From UPXZ01 sp035402725 (GTDB lineage Bacteria; Bacteroidota; Bacteroidia; Bacteroidales; Paludibacteraceae): a stretch of DNA of 18,039 bases. How positions within the stretch are numbered: position 1 is the stretch's first letter; every line of letters starts with the position of its first letter. This document shows positions 1 through 7,238 of the stretch, piece by piece. The notes below the pieces were generated by a model that made no database searches, had not been told where the DNA came from, and saw only the letters and a program-made list of their open reading frames with translations. Made by a program: the position numbers and the translations under genes. The stretch lies in contig DAONDU010000034.1 of NCBI GenBank assembly GCA_035402725.1, forward strand, positions 1-18,039, given 5' to 3'.

Positions 1-102
1 GAAGGTGACAGCATTTACTACGATTCGATTGTGGATCATCTGGTTACCACTTCCGGCGATCAACCGGCACAAATCCTCGGAATCGTGTATTCCCCTTTCT
101 AG
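1..102 (+). CDS. C-terminal tail of an unidentified protein (partial)
   Basis: The first frame is open from base 1 to a TAG stop at 100-102 and would encode the last 33 residues of a protein whose start lies outside the window. The peptide ends in a hydrophobic strand-like stretch (ILGIVYSPF). No motif is recognisable, so no function is assigned. An open frame of 33 codons could also occur by chance, but the codon choice resembles that of the neighbouring genes and the reading direction matches the following genes. What lies upstream of the window would settle it. Confidence 0.5.
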   Translation, partial: EGDSIYYDSIVDHLVTTSGDQPAQILGIVYSPF

Positions 103-107
103 GAATA

Positions 108-143
108 CACGAATAACACGAGATCTTCACGAATTTTACGAAT
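108..143. repeat. Four degenerate CACGAAT-like repeats
   Basis: Copies begin at 108 (CACGAAT), 117 (CACGAGA), 128 (CACGAAT) and 137 (TACGAAT), spaced 9, 11 and 9 bases apart. They lie between the stop of the upstream partial gene and the acyl-CoA ligase. Similar A/T-rich direct repeats are seen in Bacteroidota spacers. The spacing is close to one helical turn, so a protein-binding array is possible, but nothing in the sequence proves it. Confidence 0.45.
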
Positions 144-217
144 TAAAAACCTGATCGTGTTGACTTCAGATTTCAAATAAACCTCTGCATCAGGGTTAAA
201 CTTCAAACTTCTAAAAA

Positions 218-1867
218 ATGCAACTTTCTGACAGAACATTAAGTGACTGGCTCGAATTCTGGGCAGCCGAAACTCCAAATAAAGAATATATCGTTTATTC
301 CGACCGCAATCTGCGTTTTACCTGGCAATCGTTCAACGAGCGGGTGAACAATACCGCGAAAGGACTGATATCGATAGGGGTGACACGGGGAACAAACGTG
401 GGTATATGGGCGCAGAATGTGCCCGACTGGCTGACATTTCTTTATGCCACAGCTAAAATCGGAGCAGTTGCCGTTACAGTAAATACCAACTATAAAACGG
501 AGGAACTGGCTTATATCCTGAAGAATTCAGATATGCATACCCTCTGTCTTACCGAAGGAATTCCCGGAAGCGATTACATCGAAATGGTTTACGAGCTGCT
601 TCCCGAACTGAAAACAACCCAGCGGGGAAGACTCAATAGTGAGCAGTTTCCCGAAATGAAAAATGTGGTGTATATCGGTCAGGAAAAATACCGGGGCATG
701 TACAACACGCAGGAGATACTGCTGCTGGGAGCAAACCAGCCGGAAGAGGAATTCCTGCGGCTGCGGAATCAGACCGCTTGCCACGATGTGGTCAACATGC
801 AATACACCTCCGGCACCACGGGATTTCCGAAAGGTGTGATGCTGACTCATCATAATATTGCCAACAATGGTTATTTGACCGGTGTGCACATGAAATTCAC
901 GCCGGAAGATAAATGCTGTATTTGTGTGCCGCTTTTTCATTGTTTCGGTGTGGTTCTAGCCACTATGTGCTGCCTCACTCACGGTAGCACACAGGTAATG
1001 GTCGAAAGATTTGATCCGCTGCTTACCCTGGCCTCCATCCACAAGGAACGCTGCACGGTACTTCACGGTGTTCCCACCATGTTCATTGCCGAACTTAATC
1101 ATCCTATGTTCTCGCTGTTCGATGTAAGTTCACTGCGAACCGGAATAATGGCCGGAGCGCTCTGTCCCATGGAACTGATGAAACAGGTGAACGAAAAAAT
1201 GTTCATGGACGTAACGAGCGTGTACGGAATGACCGAGACCTCGCCCGGAATGACGCAAACCCGCGTGGATGACACTTTTGAGGTGCGCTGTACCACCGTA
1301 GGACGCGATTACGAATTTACAGATGTGAAAGTATTCGATCCCGAAACGGGCATGGAATGTTCCACGGGCGTTCAGGGCGAAATATGCTGCCGCGGATACA
1401 ATGTGATGAAAGGATATTACAAAAATCCGGAAGCGACAGCTCAGGTGATTGATGCCGACGGATATATGCACTCGGGTGACCTCGGTGTAAAGGACGAGAA
1501 CGGCAACTACCGCATCACGGGGCGTATAAAAGATATGATCATACGTGGCGGTGAGAATATATCGCCCAAGGAAGTGGAGGATTACCTGTACAAAATGCCC
1601 GAAATACAGGATGTACAGATTGTGGCAGTCACTTCACCCAAATATGGTGAGGATGTGGGAGCATTCATTATTCTGAAAGAAGGATGTGAACTCACACGGG
1701 AAGATGTTCGCGATTTCTGTAAAGACCATATCGCAAAATATAAAACTCCCCGGTATGTTTTCTTTATCAAACAGTTCCCCATGACCGGCAGCGGTAAGAT
1801 TCAAAAGTTCCGTCTGCGCGAAATGGCCTTGGAAATGTGCGAAAAAGAGGGCATCGTTATTGTGTAA
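218..1867 (+). CDS. AMP-forming acyl-CoA ligase (FadD-like)
   Basis: A 549-residue member of the adenylate-forming (ANL) superfamily, the usual length for acyl-CoA synthetases. These activate a carboxylic acid with ATP to an acyl-AMP and then form the CoA thioester in the cytoplasm. The full motif set is present: the P-loop YTSGTTGFPKG at residues 196-206, YGMTETSP at 336-343, SGDLG at 419-423 carrying the ribose-binding Asp421, the hinge GRIKDMIIRGGENI at 435-448, and the catalytic lysine in GSGK (Lys527). The ATG start at 218 gives the expected N-terminus. Medium- or long-chain fatty acid is the likely substrate, but chain length cannot be read from the sequence. The gene stands alone, with 112 bases before the next start. 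Confidence 0.9.
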   Translation: MQLSDRTLSDWLEFWAAETPNKEYIVYSDRNLRFTWQSFNERVNNTAKGLISIGVTRGTNVGIWAQNVPDWLTFLYATAKIGAVAVTVNTNYKTEELAYILKNSDMHTLCLTEGIPGSDYIEMVYELLPELKTTQRGRLNSEQFPEMKNVVYIGQEKYRGMYNTQEILLLGANQPEEEFLRLRNQTACHDVVNMQYTSGTTGFPKGVMLTHHNIANNGYLTGVHMKFTPEDKCCICVPLFHCFGVVLATMCCLTHGSTQVMVERFDPLLTLASIHKERCTVLHGVPTMFIAELNHPMFSLFDVSSLRTGIMAGALCPMELMKQVNEKMFMDVTSVYGMTETSPGMTQTRVDDTFEVRCTTVGRDYEFTDVKVFDPETGMECSTGVQGEICCRGYNVMKGYYKNPEATAQVIDADGYMHSGDLGVKDENGNYRITGRIKDMIIRGGENISPKEVEDYLYKMPEIQDVQIVAVTSPKYGEDVGAFIILKEGCELTREDVRDFCKDHIAKYKTPRYVFFIKQFPMTGSGKIQKFRLREMALEMCEKEGIVIV

Positions 1868-1934
1868 AAAAGAAAACTTACAGATAATATTGCGTTATTC
1901 CTGTTTTTTATTTCATTTTTTTATTTTCTTTCTG

Positions 1935-1942
1935 TATTTTTG
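1935..1942 (+). promoter_or_regulatory. Candidate -7 box for the methyltransferase gene
   Basis: TATTTTTG fits the Bacteroidota sigma-A -7 consensus TAnnTTTG. It is 37 bases upstream of the TTG start at 1980. At the expected -33 position there is only TTTC (1911-1914, 20 bases away), so the upstream element is weak. The region is T-rich, which raises the chance of a spurious match. Confidence 0.4.
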
Positions 1943-1979
1943 TTCATAATTTTGAACTTACACAAGCTAAACCGGTAAA

Positions 1980-2756
1980 TTGAAAGAAATTTCGTTTATA
2001 ATCAGGTATTTGATTCATTTTTTTGAAGCAAAAAATACAAAAGGACATGGAGTGCATTCTCCGTATCTGTTCAGGTTCACTCAGAATGTGATCTATGATA
2101 AAAACCCCTTTTATATATTTCCTGCAATTGAGAAGTTGAGGGCGCAACTCCGTCGCGACGAACGTTTTCTCCACCTGACCGACTTCGGGACCGGCAATAA
2201 TTCGGTATTGAAAGTACGCGATATAGCTAAGAAATCGCTGAAAACGCCGAACCGTGCCCGGTTATTATTCAGAACAGTTCATTTCCTTCAGGCAAAAACA
2301 GTGCTTGAACTCGGCACTTCGCTGGGTATCACCACTGCTTACCTCGCTTCACCGAATTCAGACCTGGAGTGTGTCACCTTCGAAGGAAGTGAAGAGGTTG
2401 CGGCTGTTGCCAGAGAGAATTTTGAAAAACTCGGGCTTAAAAATATCCGCCAGATTACCGGGAACATCGATAATACACTGGAACCCTTTCTGCAGGAGAA
2501 TAAAACACTCGACGTGGTGTTCTTTGATGCCAACCACCGGCAGGAAGCGGTATTGAGGTATTTTGATCTTTGTGTAAAACATATTGCCCGTTATTCGATT
2601 TTTATTGTGGATGATATACACTGGTCAACCGACATGGAAGAAGCCTGGTTTAGCATACTGAATCATCCCGAGGTGCAATCAAGTATTGATCTTTTTGATT
2701 GCGGACTCGTGTTTTTCGACAAATATCTGCCGAAGAAACATTTTAAAATGAGATAA
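1980..2756 (+). CDS. Class I SAM-dependent methyltransferase
   Basis: A 258-residue protein with a Rossmann-type methyltransferase core: motif I VLELGTSLG at residues 108-116, an acidic motif II strand end (VTFEGSEE, 132-139), and the FFDANHRQ segment (181-188), which resembles the catalytic region of O-methyltransferase-3-like enzymes. The N-terminal portion contains HGVHSPYLFRF (23-33), a segment I associate with a Bacteroidota methyltransferase family. The start is TTG: an in-frame stop (1968-1970) lies just upstream, and there is no in-frame ATG until deep in the core, so TTG is the only start that keeps the conserved N-terminus. The substrate is unknown. Confidence 0.75.
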   Translation: MKEISFIIRYLIHFFEAKNTKGHGVHSPYLFRFTQNVIYDKNPFYIFPAIEKLRAQLRRDERFLHLTDFGTGNNSVLKVRDIAKKSLKTPNRARLLFRTVHFLQAKTVLELGTSLGITTAYLASPNSDLECVTFEGSEEVAAVARENFEKLGLKNIRQITGNIDNTLEPFLQENKTLDVVFFDANHRQEAVLRYFDLCVKHIARYSIFIVDDIHWSTDMEEAWFSILNHPEVQSSIDLFDCGLVFFDKYLPKKHFKMR

Positions 2757-2808
2757 TAGCGATGAAACAACCATGCTGATAATTTACTGCAGATTGTGAA
2801 AAAAAGGT

Positions 2809-2829
2809 ATTGGTGATTGGTGATTGGTG
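2809..2829. repeat. Three perfect tandem copies of ATTGGTG
   Basis: The heptamer repeats exactly at 2809-2815, 2816-2822 and 2823-2829, followed by a degenerate fourth copy (GCTGGTT). It lies 54 bases upstream of the cobalamin adenosyltransferase start, around or just upstream of where a promoter would be expected. Such units can change copy number by slippage. Confidence 0.8.
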
Positions 2830-2883
2830 GCTGGTTATTAAGTTATTGATTGTTAGTCTTGGTTAAAAATAAAAAATACACGG

Positions 2884-3435
2884 ATGAAAATATATACAAA
2901 AACAGGAGATGCGGGTCAAACCGGTCTGATAGGGGGAACGCGAGTTTCGAAAGCCGATATACGGCTGGAAGCTTATGGTACAGTGGATGAGCTGAATGCT
3001 CAGATCGGACTGCTGGCTGCCGAAGAGCTCAAGCCTGAACACCTGATGTTCCTGCAAAATATTCAAAACCTCCTGTTTACTGTAGGCTCAAACCTGGCCA
3101 CAGATACATCCAAAACAGAGTACCGGGTAGCATCGGTCATGAAGGCTGAGTATATCGAAATGATTGAAAACGAAATTGACAAGATTGACCTGCTACTCCC
3201 GCCACTTACTAATTTTGTGCTTCCGGGAGGAAGCCGGAAAAGTGCATTGTGTCATGTTTGTCGCACTGTATCGCGGCGTGCTGAACGCAGAATTATTGAA
3301 TTGAACAGTATGTATGAGATAGAAAATAAAATAATTGTATTTGTTAACCGTTTATCAGATTATTTCTTTGTACTTTCACGTTTAATGTTAATGGAGGAAC
3401 AAAAGCAAGAAATATCCTGGAATCAACCAAAATAA
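2884..3435 (+). CDS. pduO: PduO-type ATP:cob(I)alamin adenosyltransferase
   Basis: A 183-residue protein of the PduO/MMAB family, which transfers the adenosyl group of ATP to cob(I)alamin to make coenzyme B12. The ATP-binding N-terminus TKTGDAGQTGL (residues 5-15) is intact, as are the GGSRKSALCH segment with RRAER (115-135) and the late signature NRLSDYFFVLSR (155-166). The length is normal for the single-domain form. Adenosylcobalamin serves methylmalonyl-CoA mutase in the succinate-propionate route of Bacteroidota, which fits the acyl-CoA carboxylase genes later in this window. No cobalamin riboswitch was seen in the 127-base leader. A weak -7-like TAGTCTTG lies at 2854-2861. Confidence 0.9.
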   Translation: MKIYTKTGDAGQTGLIGGTRVSKADIRLEAYGTVDELNAQIGLLAAEELKPEHLMFLQNIQNLLFTVGSNLATDTSKTEYRVASVMKAEYIEMIENEIDKIDLLLPPLTNFVLPGGSRKSALCHVCRTVSRRAERRIIELNSMYEIENKIIVFVNRLSDYFFVLSRLMLMEEQKQEISWNQPK

Positions 3436-3448
3436 CAAATTTATTTTC

Positions 3449-3456
3449 TACTTTTG
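3449..3456 (+). promoter_or_regulatory. -7 box upstream of the DUF2795 gene
   Basis: TACTTTTG matches TAnnTTTG exactly and is followed by GCAC, a common context for Bacteroidota start sites. It is 55 bases from the ATG at 3511. No TTTG is found at the expected -33 distance, so assignment rests on the -7 box alone. Confidence 0.55.
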
Positions 3457-3510
3457 CACTCCAATTTATAGATTTTAACGATATTAACCTAATTAGATTT
3501 TATTTAGATT

Positions 3511-3732
3511 ATGTATTGGACACTAGAACTCGCATCCAAAATTGAAGATGCACCATGGCCTGCAACCAAAGATGAGTTAATTGATTACGCCATAAGATCA
3601 GGTGCACCCCTCGAAGTAATAGAAAATCTTCAGGAAATAGAAGATGAAGGAGAAATTTACGAAACAATTGAAGACATCTGGCCAGATTATCCAAGTAAAG
3701 AAGACTTCTTTTTCAACGAAGAAGAGTATTAA
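3511..3732 (+). CDS. Small acidic DUF2795 protein
   Basis: A 73-residue protein that I recognise as a DUF2795-type small protein common in Bacteroidota; its function is not established. It is strongly acidic, with 22 Asp/Glu against 4 Lys/Arg, ending in a Glu-rich tail. There is no signal peptide or membrane segment, so it should be cytoplasmic. The core TKDELIDYAIRSGAPLEVI (residues 19-37) suggests a compact helical fold. It has its own promoter box upstream and sits between the adenosyltransferase and the type IX secretion block. A candidate separate promoter precedes porP, so it is probably not part of that operon. Confidence 0.75.
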   Translation: MYWTLELASKIEDAPWPATKDELIDYAIRSGAPLEVIENLQEIEDEGEIYETIEDIWPDYPSKEDFFFNEEEY

Positions 3733-3797
3733 TGCGCCTGACTTAACTCTGATTAGTGCACTGTGATACGTATGTTCTATTCAGAAAGAAAAAACAA

Positions 3798-3830
3798 TTT
3801 GGCAGATAATACAATTTTTTGAGATCTTTG
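3798..3830 (+). promoter_or_regulatory. Candidate promoter of the porP-gldKLMN block
   Basis: TTTG at 3798-3801 is followed after 21 bases by GATCTTTG at 3823-3830, one mismatch from the TAnnTTTG -7 box. The spacing is right for the Bacteroidota -33/-7 pair and the box is 43 bases upstream of the porP ATG. Confidence 0.45.
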
Positions 3831-3873
3831 GAGTTTTATTTTTCAGGCAAAAGATTTTTGAAAAAAGCAGTTC

Positions 3874-4854
3874 ATGAATATTACATTTGAAAATAAAATA
3901 ATAAAACGCATACTATTGCTGATATTTTCAATTGTCTGTAATGTATCTGCTTTTTCACAATTTGAAGCCCAGATAAGTCAGTATATGTTACATCCTGCAA
4001 CCTATAATCCTGCCGCAGTAGGAGAGGGTGGTATGATTAACGTGACCGGACAACATAAAATTCAGTGGTTGGGAATGCCCGGAGCACCTCAAACAACATT
4101 TTTTACGATAAATGCTCCTTTCAAACTGAGCAAATCGGTTACTCACGGATTGGGTATCAAATTTCTGAATGATAAAATCGGAGCTTATACCAATCAATCG
4201 GCTGGTTTGCAGTACGCGTTCAAAAAAAACCTTGGAGAAGGTGTTTTGAGCTTGGGCGTCGATCTGGGATTTGTTAACGTTGGATTCGTTGCCGACAGTG
4301 TACGCAAAAATGACATAAACTCCGAATATCATGATTTTTCGGGGGATATGACGATACCAACGGCCGATGAAAACGGAATGAGCCTGGATATGTCCCTGGG
4401 TGCTTTTTATTCAGCACCAAAATACTATGCAGGCCTTTCTTACGTTCATTTAAATAATCCGGTGGTAAAACTGGGCGAAAAGTCGAACTTTCAGGTGCGC
4501 GGTGTAACGTATCTTACAGGAGGATATAATGCCTCGTTGGCCAATCCGAATTTAATACTGCGTTCATCCGCTTTACTTAAAACTGATTTTACCACCTGGC
4601 AGGCTGAGTTATCATCCCGCCTCGAATACGATAAGAAATTTTGGGGAGGTTTATCATACCGGTATCAGGATGCAGTGATTGTGCTTGCAGGATTGAACCT
4701 GATGAGTGGATTTACACTGGGATATGCCTACGAACTGCCTACTGGAAAAATGCTTACGGTAAGTTCAGGCTCACACGAGTTACTACTGTCATACAGTTTT
4801 GCTTTCGATATGAGCAAGAATAAAAATAAATATAAGAGTATCAGAATATTATAA
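3874..4854 (+). CDS. porP: PorP/SprF-family type IX secretion membrane protein
   Basis: A 326-residue outer-membrane protein of the PorP/SprF family. The N-terminus has a basic start, a hydrophobic core (residues 12-25) and a likely signal-peptidase I site near AFSQ (26-29). The mature start carries the family hallmark QISQYMLHPATYNPAAVGE (33-51), then repeated amphipathic beta strands ending in an aromatic-rich C-terminus. PorP is a beta-barrel partner of the GldK/GldN ring in Porphyromonas gingivalis; SprF paralogues help export SprB-like adhesins. The position directly upstream of gldK, with a 31-base gap, matches the common Bacteroidota order and favours the PorP role. Confidence 0.9.
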   Translation: MNITFENKIIKRILLLIFSIVCNVSAFSQFEAQISQYMLHPATYNPAAVGEGGMINVTGQHKIQWLGMPGAPQTTFFTINAPFKLSKSVTHGLGIKFLNDKIGAYTNQSAGLQYAFKKNLGEGVLSLGVDLGFVNVGFVADSVRKNDINSEYHDFSGDMTIPTADENGMSLDMSLGAFYSAPKYYAGLSYVHLNNPVVKLGEKSNFQVRGVTYLTGGYNASLANPNLILRSSALLKTDFTTWQAELSSRLEYDKKFWGGLSYRYQDAVIVLAGLNLMSGFTLGYAYELPTGKMLTVSSGSHELLLSYSFAFDMSKNKNKYKSIRIL

Positions 4855-4885
4855 AAACAATCAATAGAATCAATTCTTTATTATT

Positions 4886-6268
4886 ATGTACAAAATAAGA
4901 ATGAAAAGATTTCTGCCAATTTTATTAGTGGCTTCCGTATTTGTATCGTGCAACAAATCATCCGGTGAGTTGGTCGGAATTGGAAATACGGGAACTTTTC
5001 ACGAAGCAAATCCTTATGGAATGGTTTTCGTGAAACGAGGTTCATTTATGATGGGCGCTAATGATCAGTCTGCTTTCGGTGGTGGCAACGATCGTTCGGT
5101 AAATGTTACGGTGGATGCATTCTGGATGGATGAAACTGAAATTACAAATGATGAATACAAACAGTTTGTAACCTGGGTAAAAGATTCTATTGCTTTACGA
5201 AAACTGGTGATAGCCGGAAAAGATGAATTCCGCAAACAATTCAAAAATCAGAGCGATGATGCTGCACCCGAAGAAGCGCGCCTGAACTGGAAAGCCAAAA
5301 TTCCATGGAATTCGAAAGATGAAGATGTTCAGGAAATTCTTAGCTCCATGTACTACGAAGGCAATAATCTGCTGGGCTCACGCAAACAGATTGACCCCAC
5401 CAAACTGCAATTTAAGTACGAATGGCTCAATACCGATCAGGCCGCATTGCCGGGAAACAAGTTTAATGTCAATACAGGAGCCTACTACGAAGGTGCCAAA
5501 GCACGCGTGGATAGTTCGTATGTTGACGAAAACGGTGTAATTCACAACGTAACCATTACCAAAAAGCTCCGTTCACGCAGGGATTTAATCTCGAACAAGA
5601 TTGTAAATGTATATCCCGATACCATTAGCTGGCTGCGCGATTTTCAGTATGCTTACAACGATCCGAAAATGAAAATGTATTTCTCGCACAAGGGATTTTC
5701 GCAATACCCGGTGGTAGGTGTATCGTGGGAACAGGCACAGGCTTTCTGCCAGTGGCGTACCAATTATTTCAACAACGCAAACGTTGTAGGTGGTCAGGAT
5801 TACCGCTTACCCACCGAAGCCGAATGGGAATATGCAGCCCGCGGCGGACGTGATCTTTCTCTGTATCCCTGGGGAGGAAATTATGTACGCGATGCGAAAG
5901 GATGCTTCCTGGCTAACTTCAAACCCATGCGGGGTAGTTATACTGACGATACAGGTGGTGTGACCATGAAAGTGGGATCTTTTGCACCCAACAATTTTGG
6001 TTTGTATGACATGGCCGGTAATGTGTCGGAATGGACTTCGACTGCCTGGGGCGGATCAAGCAATATACTCGTTTCTGATTTGAACCCCAACTACCAGTAC
6101 AATGCTAAAAATGATGATTCCGACGTACTTAAACGGAAAGTTATTAAAGGCGGTAGCTGGAAAGATATTGCCTATTACCTGCAATGTGGTGTCAAATCGT
6201 ATGAATATCAGTACGAAAGCCGTCCATACATCGGTTTCCGCTGCATTCGTTCATACAATGGCGAATAA
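4886..6268 (+). CDS. gldK: Type IX secretion ring lipoprotein GldK/PorK
   Basis: A 460-residue lipoprotein with lipobox VFVSC (lipidated Cys22). GldK/PorK with GldN/PorN makes the large periplasmic ring attached to the outer membrane in the type IX secretion system. The protein is built on a formylglycine-generating-enzyme/SUMF1 fold: MVFVKRGSFMMGAND near the N-terminus, WMDETEITNDEY around residue 80, YPVVGVSWEQAQAFCQWR around 273, YRLPTEAEWEYAARGG, YDMAGNVSEWT, KGGSW and a terminal IGFRCIR. About 170 residues separate the second and third blocks, much longer than in plain FGE domains, which is typical of GldK. A second ATG at 4901 (MKRFL) gives an equally good signal peptide and may be the true start. 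Confidence 0.93.
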   Translation: MYKIRMKRFLPILLVASVFVSCNKSSGELVGIGNTGTFHEANPYGMVFVKRGSFMMGANDQSAFGGGNDRSVNVTVDAFWMDETEITNDEYKQFVTWVKDSIALRKLVIAGKDEFRKQFKNQSDDAAPEEARLNWKAKIPWNSKDEDVQEILSSMYYEGNNLLGSRKQIDPTKLQFKYEWLNTDQAALPGNKFNVNTGAYYEGAKARVDSSYVDENGVIHNVTITKKLRSRRDLISNKIVNVYPDTISWLRDFQYAYNDPKMKMYFSHKGFSQYPVVGVSWEQAQAFCQWRTNYFNNANVVGGQDYRLPTEAEWEYAARGGRDLSLYPWGGNYVRDAKGCFLANFKPMRGSYTDDTGGVTMKVGSFAPNNFGLYDMAGNVSEWTSTAWGGSSNILVSDLNPNYQYNAKNDDSDVLKRKVIKGGSWKDIAYYLQCGVKSYEYQYESRPYIGFRCIRSYNGE

Positions 6269-6312
6269 AACCAGATACTTGTTAAAAACAATCACAATAA
6301 AAAAATACGAAG

Positions 6313-7206
6313 ATGGGAAGTGAACACAGCACGTTCTACAGAATGTGGAATTCAAACCGGGGAAAGAAAATAATTTCAGCAGCATATAGTTTAGGGGCAT
6401 CGGTAGTAATTTTAGGCGCTCTTTTTAAGATCTTACACTTGCCCGGAGCAAATTACATGCTGATGGCCGGTATGATCACCGAATCAGTTATTTTTGCTTT
6501 AGGTATATTCGATACACCACATAAGGAATATGATTGGGGTCAGATTTTTGACTTTAAAAATCCCGAAAAAATAAATATTGGTGCCGCAGGAGGATTGGCA
6601 CCTGCAGCGACACAGGCAGTAGCACCTACACGTCAGGTAGGCTTGAGTTATACAGAAACAATATCGGACGATGAAGTGAAAAAACTGAGCGAAGGCATTA
6701 AAAACCTTTCCAGTACAGCCGATAATCTTCAGGTACTTGCCAATGTGGCAGTAGCGGCATCGGGACTCACCCGTCAGATGGAAACAGCATCAGAAGTCAC
6801 CGGTTCATACGCCAATACACAGCAAAAACTGAATTCCACAGCTGATAAACTGTCAGCTTCCTATCAGGGAATTTCATCGGAAATGGATGCTATCACTTCC
6901 AGTACCAAAAACTATGCTGAAAAAGTGGCTGATGTCAACAAAAGCCTTGCTTCTATCAACTCAATCTACGAAATACAGTTGCGTCAGATACAATCACAAT
7001 CGGAAGGACTTAATCTCCAGTCCGAAAATATACGGGCTATTACCGGACATATGGATGAAATGACATCGGATATCAGTAAGATGAAAGAGGCAACTTCACT
7101 TGCCCTGAATGATAGCCAGAAATATCAGGCTGCCACCCGCAAATTGTCCAAACAGGTAGAAGACCTGAATGCAGTATATGGTAACATGTTGAATGCTCTT
7201 AATTAA
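6313..7206 (+). CDS. gldL: Type IX secretion motor protein GldL/PorL
   Basis: A 297-residue inner-membrane protein with two adjacent N-terminal transmembrane helices (about residues 19-41 and 46-66) and a long helical cytoplasmic tail. GldL surrounds the GldM dimer as the proton-driven motor of type IX secretion and gliding. Glu57 in the second helix (MITESVIFALGIF) sits where the conserved, functionally essential membrane glutamate of GldL is found. HLPGANYMLMAG and DWGQIFDFKNP are also family features. The tail is Ser/Thr/Gln-rich and predicted coiled coil. The gene follows gldK by 44 bases and precedes gldM by 32, consistent with one transcript. Confidence 0.94.
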   Translation: MGSEHSTFYRMWNSNRGKKIISAAYSLGASVVILGALFKILHLPGANYMLMAGMITESVIFALGIFDTPHKEYDWGQIFDFKNPEKINIGAAGGLAPAATQAVAPTRQVGLSYTETISDDEVKKLSEGIKNLSSTADNLQVLANVAVAASGLTRQMETASEVTGSYANTQQKLNSTADKLSASYQGISSEMDAITSSTKNYAEKVADVNKSLASINSIYEIQLRQIQSQSEGLNLQSENIRAITGHMDEMTSDISKMKEATSLALNDSQKYQAATRKLSKQVEDLNAVYGNMLNALN

Positions 7207-7238
7207 TCAGACCACAAAATTTTTAAAAGAGAGATAAA

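Noticed and set aside
1868..1979. Terminator after the acyl-CoA ligase
   Set aside because: The spacer is T-rich but has no stable stem ahead of the T runs.
2757..2883. Cobalamin riboswitch before the adenosyltransferase
   Set aside because: The leader is too short for the full fold and no B12-box-like sequence was seen.
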